Below are positions 1-11,116 of a stretch of DNA of 64,000 bases, piece by piece. The notes beneath the pieces were generated by a model. It searched no databases. It saw only the letters and a program-made list of their open reading frames with translations, and was not told the DNA's origin. The stretch's first letter is position 1. The number at the start of each line of letters is the position of its first letter. Source of the DNA: Cryptomeria japonica (lineage: Eukaryota > Streptophyta > Pinopsida > Cupressales > Cupressaceae); the NCBI RefSeq assembly GCF_030272615.1, contig NC_081415.1, forward strand, positions 366,741,667 through 366,805,666. Reading direction: 5' to 3'. A program made the translations under genes and the position numbers.

Positions 1-1220
1 TTGCAGGACTCTCAAGAGTTAGTGGAACAAATTGAGACATCATCTAAAAATAGTATATCTGAAGAGACTGAAGAAATGATTGGAGTATTAAAAGAAAAGA
101 ACAAAGCACTGGTTGATCAACTAAAAGCAATGAAAAGAGAACATGAACATTTCAGCACACAGATGATTGAAAATCTTGATGCAATGAGGACAGTCGAGGA
201 TAAAATAAGAGATCTAGAAAGAGAGAAACAACAACTTGAAGTCTTAGTATCGGATAAGAATGATGAAATCACATGGATGACTGGAATTCAACAAAACCTA
301 TCAGATCAACTAGGTTATGCACATCATGAAGCAAATCTGAAAGATGATGAGAATCAAGCATTGAAACTTGAAGTATCAAGGTTGACCAATGAACTTGAAA
401 CAGAGAAGAAATCCAAAGAAACACTGAAGAAGATTCATGAAGCATCAAAGATGTTGGATGAGCAACTGAATACAAGAAGACCCAACAAAGATGCAGGACT
501 CAGTTACAAAGGAAAAGACTCTACCGAGAAGGGAATTCATACTACCGAGAGAGGAGAATCATCAAAGCAAGCTGGAATGAAGAATAACATCAAAGGAAAG
601 AATCCTATTTGCAACTATTGTGGAAATCAAGGTCACACTGCCAACATGTGCCAAATCAGAAAAGGTAAGCAACCGAATGTCACTAAGTCCAATGGTTATT
701 GTTTCAATTGCAATAAATATGGTCACACATCTAATCAATGTAAGACAAAGTCTGTTAACAATTATCAGAAGGCAAATTCAAAGGGTTTTGTAAAACTTGC
801 AATAGATATGGACATAGTACCGAAAAGTGTTGGTTTAAGCAAAAGAACTATATGTGGTCTGCACACCGAGCAAATGCTAGAGGTTACCGAACTCACACAA
901 ATCCTTACCGATGGTATTCTGCAGTACCATGGGATTACAATACAAGGATATGGTGTGAATGTTGTGGAAGATATGGACATATAAGTGCCAACTGCTTTAT
1001 AAGGTTTGGGATGAACAGCCGAAGATCATGGAGAAATCCTGGTATGGCATGTTTTCATTGTCACAAAGTTGGACACTTGGCTGGAGATTGCAAAGATCAA
1101 CCTAGAAAAGACACTGAGGAAATAAAAGACAAATTACAGATGATTTGGAAAAAGAAGGAAATTGTGTCAAATGAACAAAGCACCTTGCCTACTGAGTTAG
1201 GTGCACCTATTCCAAATTAA
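1..1220 (+). pseudogene. gag: NA-1 gag: coiled coil plus four CCHC zinc knuckles (5' partial)
   Basis: The frame is open at the window start. Its first 160 residues are Glu/Lys/Leu-rich heptads that predict a long coiled coil. A basic linker and four CX2CX4HX4C knuckles follow, at 610-651, 700-741, 954-995 and 1050-1091. The first two knuckles are in the frame that ends at 984 and the last two in the frame running to 1220, so one frameshift lies between about 742 and 950. Knuckles bind genomic RNA during packaging, and the coiled coil would drive Gag assembly. After the last knuckle comes a conserved basic stretch (IKDKLQMIWKKKE) that is matched in NA-2. The N-terminal part lies outside the window. 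Four knuckles is more than the one or two of most plant copia Gags. Confidence 0.85.
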
Positions 1221-1770
1221 TCGGTAAAGGTATGAAGGGACTGCATTCTCTCAAGTTTAAATCTTAACAGTTCCTATTCTATTATGTACTTAATTCAAAA
1301 TCTGCATAGTTAAAGATGTATTAGTAAGTTTGAAATTCTATCAAAGTCTTTTGGAGCACTATACAGGAAACCTGTCAAGTCGGTGAATACAGGAAACCTG
1401 TAAAGTCGGTAAATGAAGGAAGTTTGGTTACTCAGTTAAAGCGGAAAAAGGAAAGAAATTTTAGTGGAACCGAGTGCATTTAATGTTTTTTACCTAACTC
1501 GCACGGAGCCTGATAAGGCATATTATGTACTTAAAGCATTTACGCGGTCATTTTTACTTACCAAGTTTTTGAGAGAGCAGAGAAAAGTGATTCAAAGGCG
1601 ATCAAACCTCCTACAAAGCAAATTCAAGGTATTTACATCAATCTCAATGCATTGTTAAGCTGGTTTACCGATCTTATCAAGTTGCTATTATCTCCTAAGT
1701 GTGAAGCATCTGCCATTTGAAATCCTGAAACCCTAAGGATCTTTAGTTAGTTTTTATTTGAAATCTACAA
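1221..1770 (+). other. gag-ORF2 spacer of NA-1 with a 26-bp tandem duplication
   Basis: No supported coding frame. It contains two adjacent copies of a 26-bp unit starting ATACAGGAAACCTGT, at 1361-1386 and 1387-1412, differing at three positions. The NA-2 spacer in the same place (61146-61544) is of similar size, so the gap is a structural trait of the family. How ORF2 is expressed across it (splicing, separate promoter or reinitiation) cannot be read from the sequence. Confidence 0.6.
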
Positions 1771-4700
1771 ATGGCACCTAAGATCCAAGATCCCATTGTT
1801 GTCAAGAATGTTGAAAAGCCCTCACTAAAATACTCTTTGACTCCCAAAGTTGCATCTGAACTGGATGAGAAAACCACATTTTCACTCATCCCGGATAGAG
1901 TGTTATTAGTCGAGGATGTGAGATTCTTCACCAAATGTCGTGTTGAAGAACTTGGTCATGTTGAAATCAAAGACACCTATGATTAATTATGCACAGATGG
2001 TAAATTGAATAGGAAGTATGAGCACATTAAGATCAAGGGATTAACTAAAGCCCTAACCTATCCCTGTGTGTTCAAACCCCAGTGGGTCAAGTTTGTTCTG
2101 AGCAGAGTTCACAATGATTTCATGTGGCTAGAAGAGAAACCGTTTAAGATTACCAAGAAAATCATTCATCTGATTACCGGTTACCCTATTTATGATCATG
2201 CTCGAGCCCAAAAGATGATATCACAGAAGGAATTGATCAATTTAACTGGAGTGGAATTAGCTTGTAGAGGAATAAAATTGAACAATGTCACAGATGAAGA
2301 ACTAAAATTTGCCATTAGAGTAATAGGCTACTGTTCTTCCAATCGGCAAGGGAAAATAGTGTACCCTGTGTAGCAGTAGACCTAGCATACAAATTTGTGA
2401 AAAAGGGAATGAAAATTGATCTTTGTGAGGTGTTGTTGAAAAACCTATTTGAGAATTTGAACACCATCAGGAAGCCAAAGAAGAACAACTTGGCAAATAC
2501 ACTAAAGTTTGGATCACTACTTGTATGCATGTTTTTCTATTTTGAAAAATTCCTTCCATCAGTCGGTAAAGTTGTTTGGGAACTACACCGACCAATCACC
2601 CATCAGATCAATGACTTCATTAAGAAGTTAGGTGATAATTTTAATGATATTATGGATGATTACTTCAGTAAGTTCCAAGAGAAAATGCATAACAGGTATA
2701 GAATTCCACCCCAACTAGTGGAGAAATAAAAAAATGACATATGTTTTGAAGTAGACACTGATTATTGTTATGTGAATGTTGTGTAACCAAGAACTCAATC
2801 TTTGTCACTGATGGGTTACGAGATTGATTTTGACATCACACAACAGCAAATTGATGCATTTCTTACATTGCCAAGACATGCTACCGAGCTGAGGTATGGA
2901 ACCTATGAAGAAGTGAAGGAAAAAGTAAAAATGAGCATTGTAGTACCCAAAGCTACAAGAAAGGCAACAAAGATGATAAAGGCATTATCAGAGAAATTCA
3001 GAGAAGACTCTTCCTCCACACTTGTCAAAGGCACTTTAGCCATTACCGAAGAGGAATCTGAAGCCCAAGAGGCAGCTATAACATTGAGCACTGAATTGCC
3101 TAAGGGAAAAGTGTTGAAATGAAAGAAACAAGACACATCAAAGGCCTCATCGACTCCACCAGCAAAGCGACCTAACACTAGATCATCTGCAGCTTCACCG
3201 AGTAAGAAAGAAAAGAGTGTTACTATTCCTAAGGTAACAAAAACTTACAAGAAAACTACTTGGAGACTCATTTTGGCAAAAGAGTCTAGTAACACCGAAT
3301 CTGAGGATGCAAGCAAATTTCAGATTGTCAAGAGCAAGAAGGTAAATGTACATAGTGTGGAAAATTTATGTGCTAATTTGAATGAATATGGTGGATTTGG
3401 AGGATTTAGATATGTTAAGTATGAAACCAGGAATAATGATGAAAAGAGACAAATTGAAGAAGTTGTCATGTGCACACTTCTAAAATTCCAATTGGCTCCA
3501 TTAGAACTATCTAAGTCACTTCCAAATGAATTATATTTAAATATTGACAATAGGTGGAAGTATGCAATGGACTCGGAGAAATAGATCAGAGAAAGAAGTC
3601 TGGTACATCTCTTTCTTGACATGTCAGTAGCTGAAATAAAAGAACATCTGACAACATGCAACTCAAAGTTTCTCGTCAAACAAAGAGCCTTAAAACTGAT
3701 GAATGGGTTGTATATTGAAGTGGAAAATGAGACAAAAGCACAGTGGCAGGAAATCTTTAAAATCAAGGATGTTGGTGAGCAAGCTACAGTTGAAATTATC
3801 GATGTCACCGAGCAAGATCCTGATGTTACTGAGCGAGACCCTGCTGACACCATTCAAATAGATGAAGATATCATGGATACAGAGGCACCGGAACAGGAAA
3901 TGATAGAAGGCAATGCATATGCAAAACTTGTATCCAGTGAATCAGTCTTGGAACAAGTTTAGCCTTATCCACCGGTCAATCAACCTGTCTCAACCAAAAC
4001 CCCTCAGGATATGGATCAAGGCACCGAAGGTCACAAGTCTATAGCAAGAGAAGGTACTACTCAAGAACAAATGTCTCAAGCACCTTCTAGCACTAAAAAT
4101 GTTGAAACTGAGACACCGAGTACCGAGACACCAAAGGACTCTACAGAGGCTACAGAAACCAACCAAAGTGTTGCCTCTACCGAGCAACCTACCGAGGGTC
4201 ATCAAGCCTCACAAGCCATTGTCTTAGTTCCATCGGTGAAAGGTAAAGAAAAAAAGATGAAAAAGCATAGTTTCAAAGTTGATTTGTCAAAACCAATAGT
4301 GTTGCCCAATGTAGACATATCAAAATTAAAGGGGCAAGCACTCATTGATTTCGGTGAACTATGCAAAGCAAAGGCCGAACAAGAAAAGAATATGGCAATT
4401 CAAAAGAAAAATAAAGTACTTCAGAAGGTGAAAGCACTCTTAATAGATATGCTACCTGAAGCTACAATGTCAATAGAAGCAGCCATCCACATTCAACTGG
4501 ATGAACTCCTAACAAAGATAGAGACATCTGGAGTAGATGCATCAGAATATTTGAGCAAGCTAAAAGAGAAAGAGCTCACTGCAAAAATGATAGAAGAGGT
4601 ACAGAAAGCTATAGCTATTGGCAAAGTTAAACTTGTCAAATTTATTGCTGAGTTGACTCCTCAACTCAAGCACATTCTTTATTTATTTCAAAAACTCTAT

Positions 4701-5120
4701 ACATTTTCTTTATTCATTAAAGACATCAAAAATAAAACAGAAGCAATTGAAAAAGAGATCACCGATCTCTCAAATAAGTTGACCACAGAGCCAAATTCAA
4801 TTCAAAATTTCATACAAAGCTACAACAGCTCGTGGCTCAACAATTGGACCTCAGAAATGAAGAACACAAGATCAAGATGGACATAATGACACTTCAAACA
4901 TTATTCCTTCCTCATCTTTCATCCGTCCAAGAACAGATCAACCGAGCCACATACACCAGAGGGAAGCACTCTAGATGGCTTAATATCGTTATTGGCTGAT
5001 ATTCAAGCACGGAATTCTTTAATGGACACCGTAAAGGATGCACTCTCTGTCGCTCTCACTGAAGCACAGACCAATTACAAATCCATTTTTGACCAGTTGC
5101 CACCACTGAATGGTAATTAA
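1771..5120 (+). pseudogene. NA-1 ORF2: unknown large protein in place of pol
   Basis: The frame starts at the ATG at 1771 (MAPKIQDPIV) and can be followed for about 1,100 codons to the TAA at 5118-5120. It shifts frame near 2355 and again briefly around 4810-4960, and has internal stops near 1984, 2727, 2784, 3120, 3582 and 3960. Visible parts are: an N-terminal globular region; a hydrophobic segment (FGSLLVCMFFYFEKFLP) near 2512; a Lys/Ser/Thr-rich basic linker; a second globular region near 3340-3720; an acidic Thr/Glu-rich stretch near 3780-4200; and a C-terminal helical, coiled-coil-like part. No RT, integrase, protease or RNase H motif is present. Segments of it match NA-2 ORF2 at protein level. 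Plant-mobile-domain-like, env-like or captured host origins are all possible; I do not recognise the family. Confidence 0.7.
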
Positions 5121-5481
5121 GTCTTGATGTTTGTCAAAAAGGGGGAGTGATATAGTATTCAAAGTATCAAACAAAAGGAGTGTACTATACAGGGGGAGTA
5201 TACCGAGCAGAGTGAGCAGAGTATCCAAGTGCAGTGAACCGAGCAATGAATAGAACAGTAAGAAAAGAACAAGTGCAGCACACAGAACATTGATCACCGA
5301 GCATGCAAAATCAGAAGTTTTGTATAGTATATCGATAAGGGGAGTATATCTGGATTTACTATTTCATTGACTATTGTATATACTGTCAGTATAGTCAAAT
5401 TTTGCAAGTATATAGATTATTGAGTTATAACTTTGAAAGTAGTTTTTGTCAAACATATCAACTAATGTCAAAAGGGGAGAT
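5121..5481 (+). promoter_or_regulatory. NA-1 3' untranslated region with two polypurine tracts
   Basis: A first purine tract (TTGTCAAAAAGGGGGAGTG) lies at 5131-5149 directly after the ORF2 stop. The LTR-proximal tract (TCAAAAGGGGAGAT, about 5468-5481) touches the LTR start and is the expected primer for plus-strand synthesis. Two weaker G-rich tracts lie near 5190 and 5338. The stretch between them is non-coding and rich in the word ACCGAG. Confidence 0.7.
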
Positions 5482-6683
5482 TGTTACTACTTATCAAGTT
5501 GCCATTAGTTTTATGTTTAAAGTTATTCTATATACTCTAGTCGGTTATCTCTACTGAGATATTCAGTCGGTATGCACAGTCCAGTCGGTTATAGAAGAAA
5601 GTAGTCTCAGAGCATAGTATACACCGAGCTGTCTACCAAGTATCATTCCATGTCTACCGAGCAGCAAAGATGACACACCGAGTTGATATACACCAAGTGA
5701 AATGTGTTACTAGATTCATTGAACCTGGACATACATATGGAAACATGTTACAAGATCGAGGAACATCTAACCATTATCACATTGGAAATTGCACTTAAAG
5801 ATTGTGTATGATTTCAAGGTCATCTAAACAATGAAAAATTTTGCATGGTTATTCATTCGATAAAATATATTTGTAAGATCGAAGCAATGAATGGATCACC
5901 GACATAAGAGATCTATTTATACAACATGGATTAAGATCAGATATAAGTAGCATGACAGAAAGGAAGATATAGAAATATATGAAGCAAGACATGTGAAAGC
6001 ACTAAGTGTTATGACTGTTACAAAGACACAAAGGTCACCGAGAAGGATTTATGAGAACATTCAAAGAACAAAGTAAACAAAAGGGTTTATCAAGTTACTA
6101 TATGGGTTACCAAGGTATGTTATAAGCAAGGTAATCTTATTCTGAGCACATAGAATCTGCTATAACATTTCAGATGTAAAGTTGCAAATATTTGTAATGA
6201 TTTTATTATAATATTTTGAAGTTGTAAGAGAAACCTTTAACAGGGTAAAAGACTCTAATCAAGTCTATAAATTGTAAAGCCTCTAACCAGGTGCAGCATT
6301 TAGATTAAGTGTTGTAAAATCCTTTAGCAAGGTAGATCTAATAGATCTTGATACTCCTAACAGGGTAAGCTATCAGAAATAGCTAATCATGTAGCTCTAA
6401 CCAAGCAACCTTTATTATTGAAGTAGTGAAGTTGTGGGTGCCATCCCCACCATAGTTTTTCTTTATAGCCAAGAGTTTCTGCGTAACCAAAATATATGTG
6501 TTATGGAGTGAATCATGTATGATTGTTATCTATTTGTTTTGGCTTTATATTATGTTACTGCACTATCCAATTTATGCATAACAGTAAAGTTATTACTGAA
6601 GAAATGTTTTGAAGTACTGATTCACCCCTCCCCTCTCAGTACATTAGCTTTCCATATTGGGCCTAATAGAGAGAAGATCAACA
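5482..6683 (+). repeat. 3' LTR of NA-1
   Basis: It starts TGTTACTACTT immediately after the polypurine tract and ends ...AGATCAACA just before Gypsy-M sequence resumes. The length is about 1,202 bp. Near the 3' end it has the layout shared with the copia LTRs in this window: AAATCC..AAGGT-type motifs around 6315, a CCATCCCCACCATAG-type run near 6440, and a C-rich CACCCCTCCCCTCTCAG box near 6623. The partner LTR is outside the window, so the right boundary rests on the loss of homology and the terminal CA. Confidence 0.75.
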
Positions 6684-6695
6684 GTGCTAATATTG

Positions 6696-7730
6696 CTAAT
6701 CTAGCATGACATCTGCCTCCCAATCTTGCCGATCACTATTTTGGGAAGCCGAGAAAAATGATAGAGGAATGACACTGGGAACAACAGATGGAGCTATCAC
6801 AAGATCCAAACTAGGACTATGCTCATGTGGTAAGTCACTTTGTTCAATTCTAGGAGCTAGGATTAGGGTTTGTGAAAATACAGTTGATAAATGCTTATCC
6901 ACATCAACATATTCATAATCACTATCAGAAGCATCAGGAGTTGTATTACCATCATGAATAACATGTTCACTCATTTCTTCATCAAGATTTATAGAAAGAG
7001 GAGCACGAACATGAATAGGAATAAAACCATCACATGTTTTATGCAACTTATGATTTGGAGATGTAGGTTGAACATCTTGCTTAGGAGAAAAGGGAATCAT
7101 GTCAATTGTTGGAGTCTTGGGAGATTGAATATTTTGAGGGACAACTTCACAAGCTCAAACACGGAGTCTTCATCAGCGTTCTCTCGCACAACAATTCTAT
7201 CGAGTCTTAGCGGAAGGCTGCGAAGGAGGAGGAACATTTGAAAAAGTAGGAATGTTTCTCTCCTTGATAGTTGAAGGTTTAGGTTGAGATATTTTAGGTT
7301 GAATAAGAGGAGAAGCAAGCCTCTTCTCTCTATAAGAGGAAGGAGGTGGAATTGCACCATATAAAGGAGGAATGTTAGGTGTAGGAAGAATAACAGGTCC
7401 ATCATGAGGAGGAGGTATAAGTCTAACCTTAGGAGGAATAGTGTTGTTCTTCTTAGGAGAAGGCATAGTCACATCCATAGGAATAAGTTGAAGATCTTCC
7501 TTAGGAGAGAAATTAGTTCTATCCATGAGGGGAAGAACTTTGTCTTCAAGTATGATAGGAATGTCAATTGTTGGGGATCTAGGTTGACTTAAAGATAGGA
7601 TCGTATCATTCTTCCATTTTTTATAAGATTAAAAAAGAGCATCACTCCTTGATGGAAGGGATTAAAATTGCTTAGGCCAAAAGAAATCAATAGGAACACT
7701 AGAGATTCTTTTGGATGAACAAAATAAGCT
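6696..7730 (-). pseudogene. Gypsy-M proline-rich linker downstream of protease
   Basis: On the - strand this is low-complexity coding sequence rich in Pro, Ser and Lys (for example IPPPHDGPVILPTPNIPP near 7400), followed by an acidic segment (DASDSDYEYVDVDKHL near 6910). It lies where the protease-to-RT spacer of this gypsy lineage is expected. It is broken by stops near 7196 and by a frame change near 7100, and ends at 6696 in a stop adjoining NA-1. No catalytic motif is seen. Confidence 0.55.
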
Positions 7731-8162
7731 ATGGTTCATAGTTATGATTTCGCCATTGTGAGGAAATTTCAAACACTTATGGATTAGAGAAGCAATAGCC
7801 TTCATGGAAGATAGCCAAGGATATCCCAACTTCACACAAAATTACTCGGAAGAGGGTACAATAACAAAGTCAACATCCATAGATTTAGTATGAACTTCAA
7901 CATGAAGGGTGATAGAGCCAATGGTAGGACAAGAGAAGCCATCAAATAACTTCACAACTACATTAGAGGTAGCATATAATGGTTTATGCAATCATAAAGT
8001 AAAAAGATACTCCTTAGTGATAATGTTAACCACACAAGAGGGATCAACAAGAGTGCCACGGCAAGGGATATCCTTAACCTTCACAACTATGTTTAAAGGG
8101 CCATCGGGTGCTCTAATGGTCTCACTAGGGTCAAATGTAATACAACAATCCTTAGGCGTATC
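7730..8162 (-). pseudogene. Gypsy-M aspartic protease (decayed)
   Basis: The - strand translation has the retropepsin pattern of a plant gypsy lineage. The active-site strand reads GTLVDPSCVVNII (usual form VDxG), followed by the GFDG-like flap region (VKLFDGFSCPTIGSITL) and the C-terminal LGYPWL motif (usually LGRPW). The active-site Asp is kept but the following glycine is changed, and there are internal stops. It follows gag on the same strand, as expected for a Gag-Pol precursor. Confidence 0.65.
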
Positions 8163-9896
8163 TTATTTTTCTACCATATTTACCAAGTTCGGAGCCATAA
8201 AAGTGAATTCCTCAGAGGAGAAAGAAGTATGAGAAGGAAAAGGACCAATAAAAAATCTAAGATTTTGATTAGGAGTAGCTACTGATTTATTTCCCTTATC
8301 ATTCACACCTGCCACAGATATAGTATTTTTATCAATCAAATCTTGAATCTTATTTTTCAATGCAAAACATTTCTCAGTATCATGACCAGGCTGATGATGA
8401 AATTGACAAAAGGAATTGTTATAAAAATAAGGGGATGCAAGTTTAGAAGGAACAACTTGTTTTATAGGAGGAAGTTTTATAACATTTCTTTGCAACAACT
8501 AAGACATAATACCATGTAAAGATTCATTCAAAGGAATAAATTATCTTTCTCTTTTGAAAAAATTAGAAATAGAAGGCACACCTGTTGTAGCATTCACATT
8601 GTTGTTGTTGATTGTATCATTAAACTTGATGAAGCTTTTTGTTGCTTTGAACTTCACAAATGGTTGTTGAACACTCTCCCCTTATCACTCAGAGCCATAG
8701 GAGTATATTTCTCCATTTGACTCACAACCAGTTGATAATTGTGGAGTGTTGCACAACTGTGGAAAGGAAGTAAACTCTGACAAAAGAAGCTTTTCCCTAA
8801 TATCTTTTTGCAAATTAGAAATGAAAATTCATTTAATATAATTATCAAGTACATGAAAAGAAATTTGAGCACACAAATGCTTATATCTACCAATGAAATC
8901 AGTCACTTTTTCTTTAACACCTTGTTTACAATGCATTAAATCAGTCAAAGTGATTTTAGGACCAATATTATTTTTAAATTGTTGAATGAAAGCATTTGCT
9001 AATTGTTGAAAAGAAGTGATGGAATAAGAAGGCAAAGAGCAATACCATTGTAAAGCCTTATCTCTTAATGTTCTTGTAAACAGTTTTTCAAGAAATCTTT
9101 GATCATAAGAAAAATTAGTACACAATGTTTGAAATGATTTGACATGCATAAGAGGATCACCTTTTCCATTATAGAGTTCCAATTGAGTGACCTCAACATG
9201 CTTAGGTGACACGACTTTAACAATATCAAGAGAAAGTGGGCTCGCAACATCAAAGGTGGGCACATTAAACTTGGATTGACTCATAGTAGGAAATGGGACA
9301 CTCAAAGGAGGAACAAAAATGTTGAATGAATTTCCCCCTTGTGTCACATTGATTGGTTGAGGGATAATGGGAATACCTATGGAGGACATAGGTAAAGATG
9401 GAGGATTAAATGAAGAAGAGGGATTTCCCCCATGACCAATGGTTGTAGGAATGACATTCTGAGTTGATGTAGCCATGATGTTTGAAGTGAAGGTAGGAAT
9501 ACTAGCCATTGAAGTGGTCAAAGGAATAGAAGAATTGATTTGATTTGAAGGTTGTGAATAACCTAAGTTCTCAGCACAACTCGTGATAAGCATGACATTA
9601 GAATCAACAATATGAGCAATTCCACACAATATATCAATTCCATTCTTATCACTTTGAATCATGCATTTAAGGCCTTCAATTAATGGAAGAGCTTCACTAT
9701 TAGGGTATTCTTGGGACATCCATTGTTCAAAGTTATCAAATTGATTGTCCAATTTTCAAATTTTATCAATGGAAAATCTAGTCAAAGCTTCTTCTTGGTC
9801 ATCATGGGATTCATCAATTGGGTAGATAGGGACATGATTAGGATGGGAAGGATTAGCATTATCCTCATTAAAGAAGTCACCCAAATTAGGCTCCAT
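8163..9896 (-). pseudogene. gag: Gypsy-M gag with CCHC-like knuckle
   Basis: The likely start is the ATG whose complement lies at 9894-9896 (MEPNLGDFFN), upstream of the longest open stretch, with one in-frame stop before it. The retrotransposon Gag core is clear near 9200-8840 (LYNGKGDPLMHVKSF, then LRDKALQWYCSLPS). Near the C-terminus, at about 8404-8361, is a zinc-knuckle variant CQFHHQPGHDTEKC followed by FALKNKIQDLID, a signature of plant gypsy Gags. Several stops separate the core from the knuckle, so the gene is dead. The protein would package RNA and assemble virus-like particles. Confidence 0.85.
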
Positions 9897-11091
9897 ATCC
9901 TTAGTAATTAAACCTTGGAAGCCTTAATTCTAATGCTTCGTATAACGGGGATATTGTAGGTAGGACTAATAGTGGTGAAACTCATTCACTAGAGGGAAAA
10001 TTGAAATTTTGAATTTTGAACAAAGCTTACAAAATTGAGTAATGCAAAATTTAAGAAAATAATGATTAAACAATTTGAACTTTGTTGGAAGAAGAAAATG
10101 ACATAATTTCCAACATAATAAATCAAAGGAAATTAGAATTTTAAAATTAAGGCCAAGGGGATACCACTTAATTTTAAAATCAAAAATTTTAAAATTAGGG
10201 CAGATTATAATTAACCTCTTAATTTTAAATTTTTCTTGAAATTTAAAATGTTGAATTTTGAAGGTATTTTTTATGTTAGAGGGATAAAAAATCAACAAAA
10301 TCAACCAATCTTCTGGATTTAGGTTATTAAATGCAGGCATAACAGTCTCCCGAAATTTTAGGAAAAAAGTCGAGGACCATGGCGAGAATGCAATGGTCCG
10401 ACCAACTTTTTCTGAAAATTTTCAAGGATGAATATTACGTTAATTTTAAAGCTAACCCCAAAAAATTGGCAAATTTTACAATTTCGAGATGGGCGAAATT
10501 AAGGTTCAAATGTGAGAATAGGACCCTATTAGGTTTTTGAAGAAAAAGAGGAATTGATCTACAAATTTGAAAAGGATCAAACCTAAAGGGGAGGGGCACC
10601 TTAGAAAATGTTTTAGAAATTTGAATTTGAATGAAATTGATTGAAATTTGCACAAAATCCAATGAAATTTGAAAATTAGGGTTTTATGGCCTAACCACTT
10701 AATTTTTGAAATTTTGAATTTTGAAATAGGAGGGAAATTGAAAATTTGAATTGTAGGACAGAAGACAAGTCTGAAAATAGTCACAAATCTGAAAATTAAA
10801 TGGAAATTTAATTTTTGCACAATGTCAAGATTATTGTTAAAAATTAAGGTTTTGACAATAAACCTCTTTATTTTGTGAATTTGATTTGCAAATTGAACAA
10901 GGCAATCAAGAAATTGAATTTGACAAACAAAGCAATTTTTAGATCTAAGACAATAACAAGCAATTTTTGCAAAGCACAAGTTCAATTTCAATTTTAAAAA
11001 CTAGGGTTTTCAATGAATTAACCACTAAGTTTGTAGGAAAATTAAACTTGTAAATGTAAAATATGCAATGATTTTCAGAATAAAGCATGTA
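9897..11091 (-). other. Gypsy-M AT-rich untranslated leader
   Basis: This 1.2-kb stretch between the primer binding site and gag is strongly AT-rich and full of near-repeats of AATTTTGAAATTTT-type words. Long open frames on the - strand consist only of Phe/Ile/Lys/Asn/Leu runs and look compositional. It is the long gag leader; no gene is supported. Confidence 0.6.
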
Positions 11092-11111
11092 AGATGTCGG
11101 GTTCACCAAAA
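11091..11111 (-). promoter_or_regulatory. Primer binding site of Gypsy-M
   Basis: Directly inside the LTR, the - strand reads TTTGGTGAACCCGACATC, starting six bases after the LTR end. Its position and TGGTGAACCCGA core fit a tRNA primer site; I do not assign the tRNA. Confidence 0.65.
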
Positions 11112-11116
11112 TGTAA

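Larger units (their letters stand above)
1..6683 (+). mobile_element. NA-1: LTR element with gag plus unknown ORF2, no pol (5' end outside window)
   Basis: This is the 3' part of an LTR retrotransposon entered in the middle of gag. In order it holds a coiled-coil Gag with four zinc knuckles, a 550-bp spacer, a long unknown reading frame (ORF2), a 3' untranslated stretch with polypurine tracts, and a 3' LTR. No protease, integrase, reverse transcriptase or RNase H can be read anywhere between gag and the LTR. The LTR style and the Gag knuckles are copia-like. A diverged second member with the same gag and ORF2 order lies at the right edge (NA-2). The element abuts Gypsy-M, which is truncated at the junction, so NA-1 probably inserted into it. 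The 5' LTR and any target duplication are not visible. Confidence 0.8.

Noticed and set aside
1771-5120. ORF2 of NA-1 as a host gene
   Set aside because: It lies between gag and the polypurine tract/LTR of an element, has no introns that I can see, and recurs with the same gag in NA-2.
10435-10991. Phe/Lys/Ile-rich open frames on the - strand
   Set aside because: They come from AT-rich leader sequence with low-complexity repeats and have no motif or homologue in the window.
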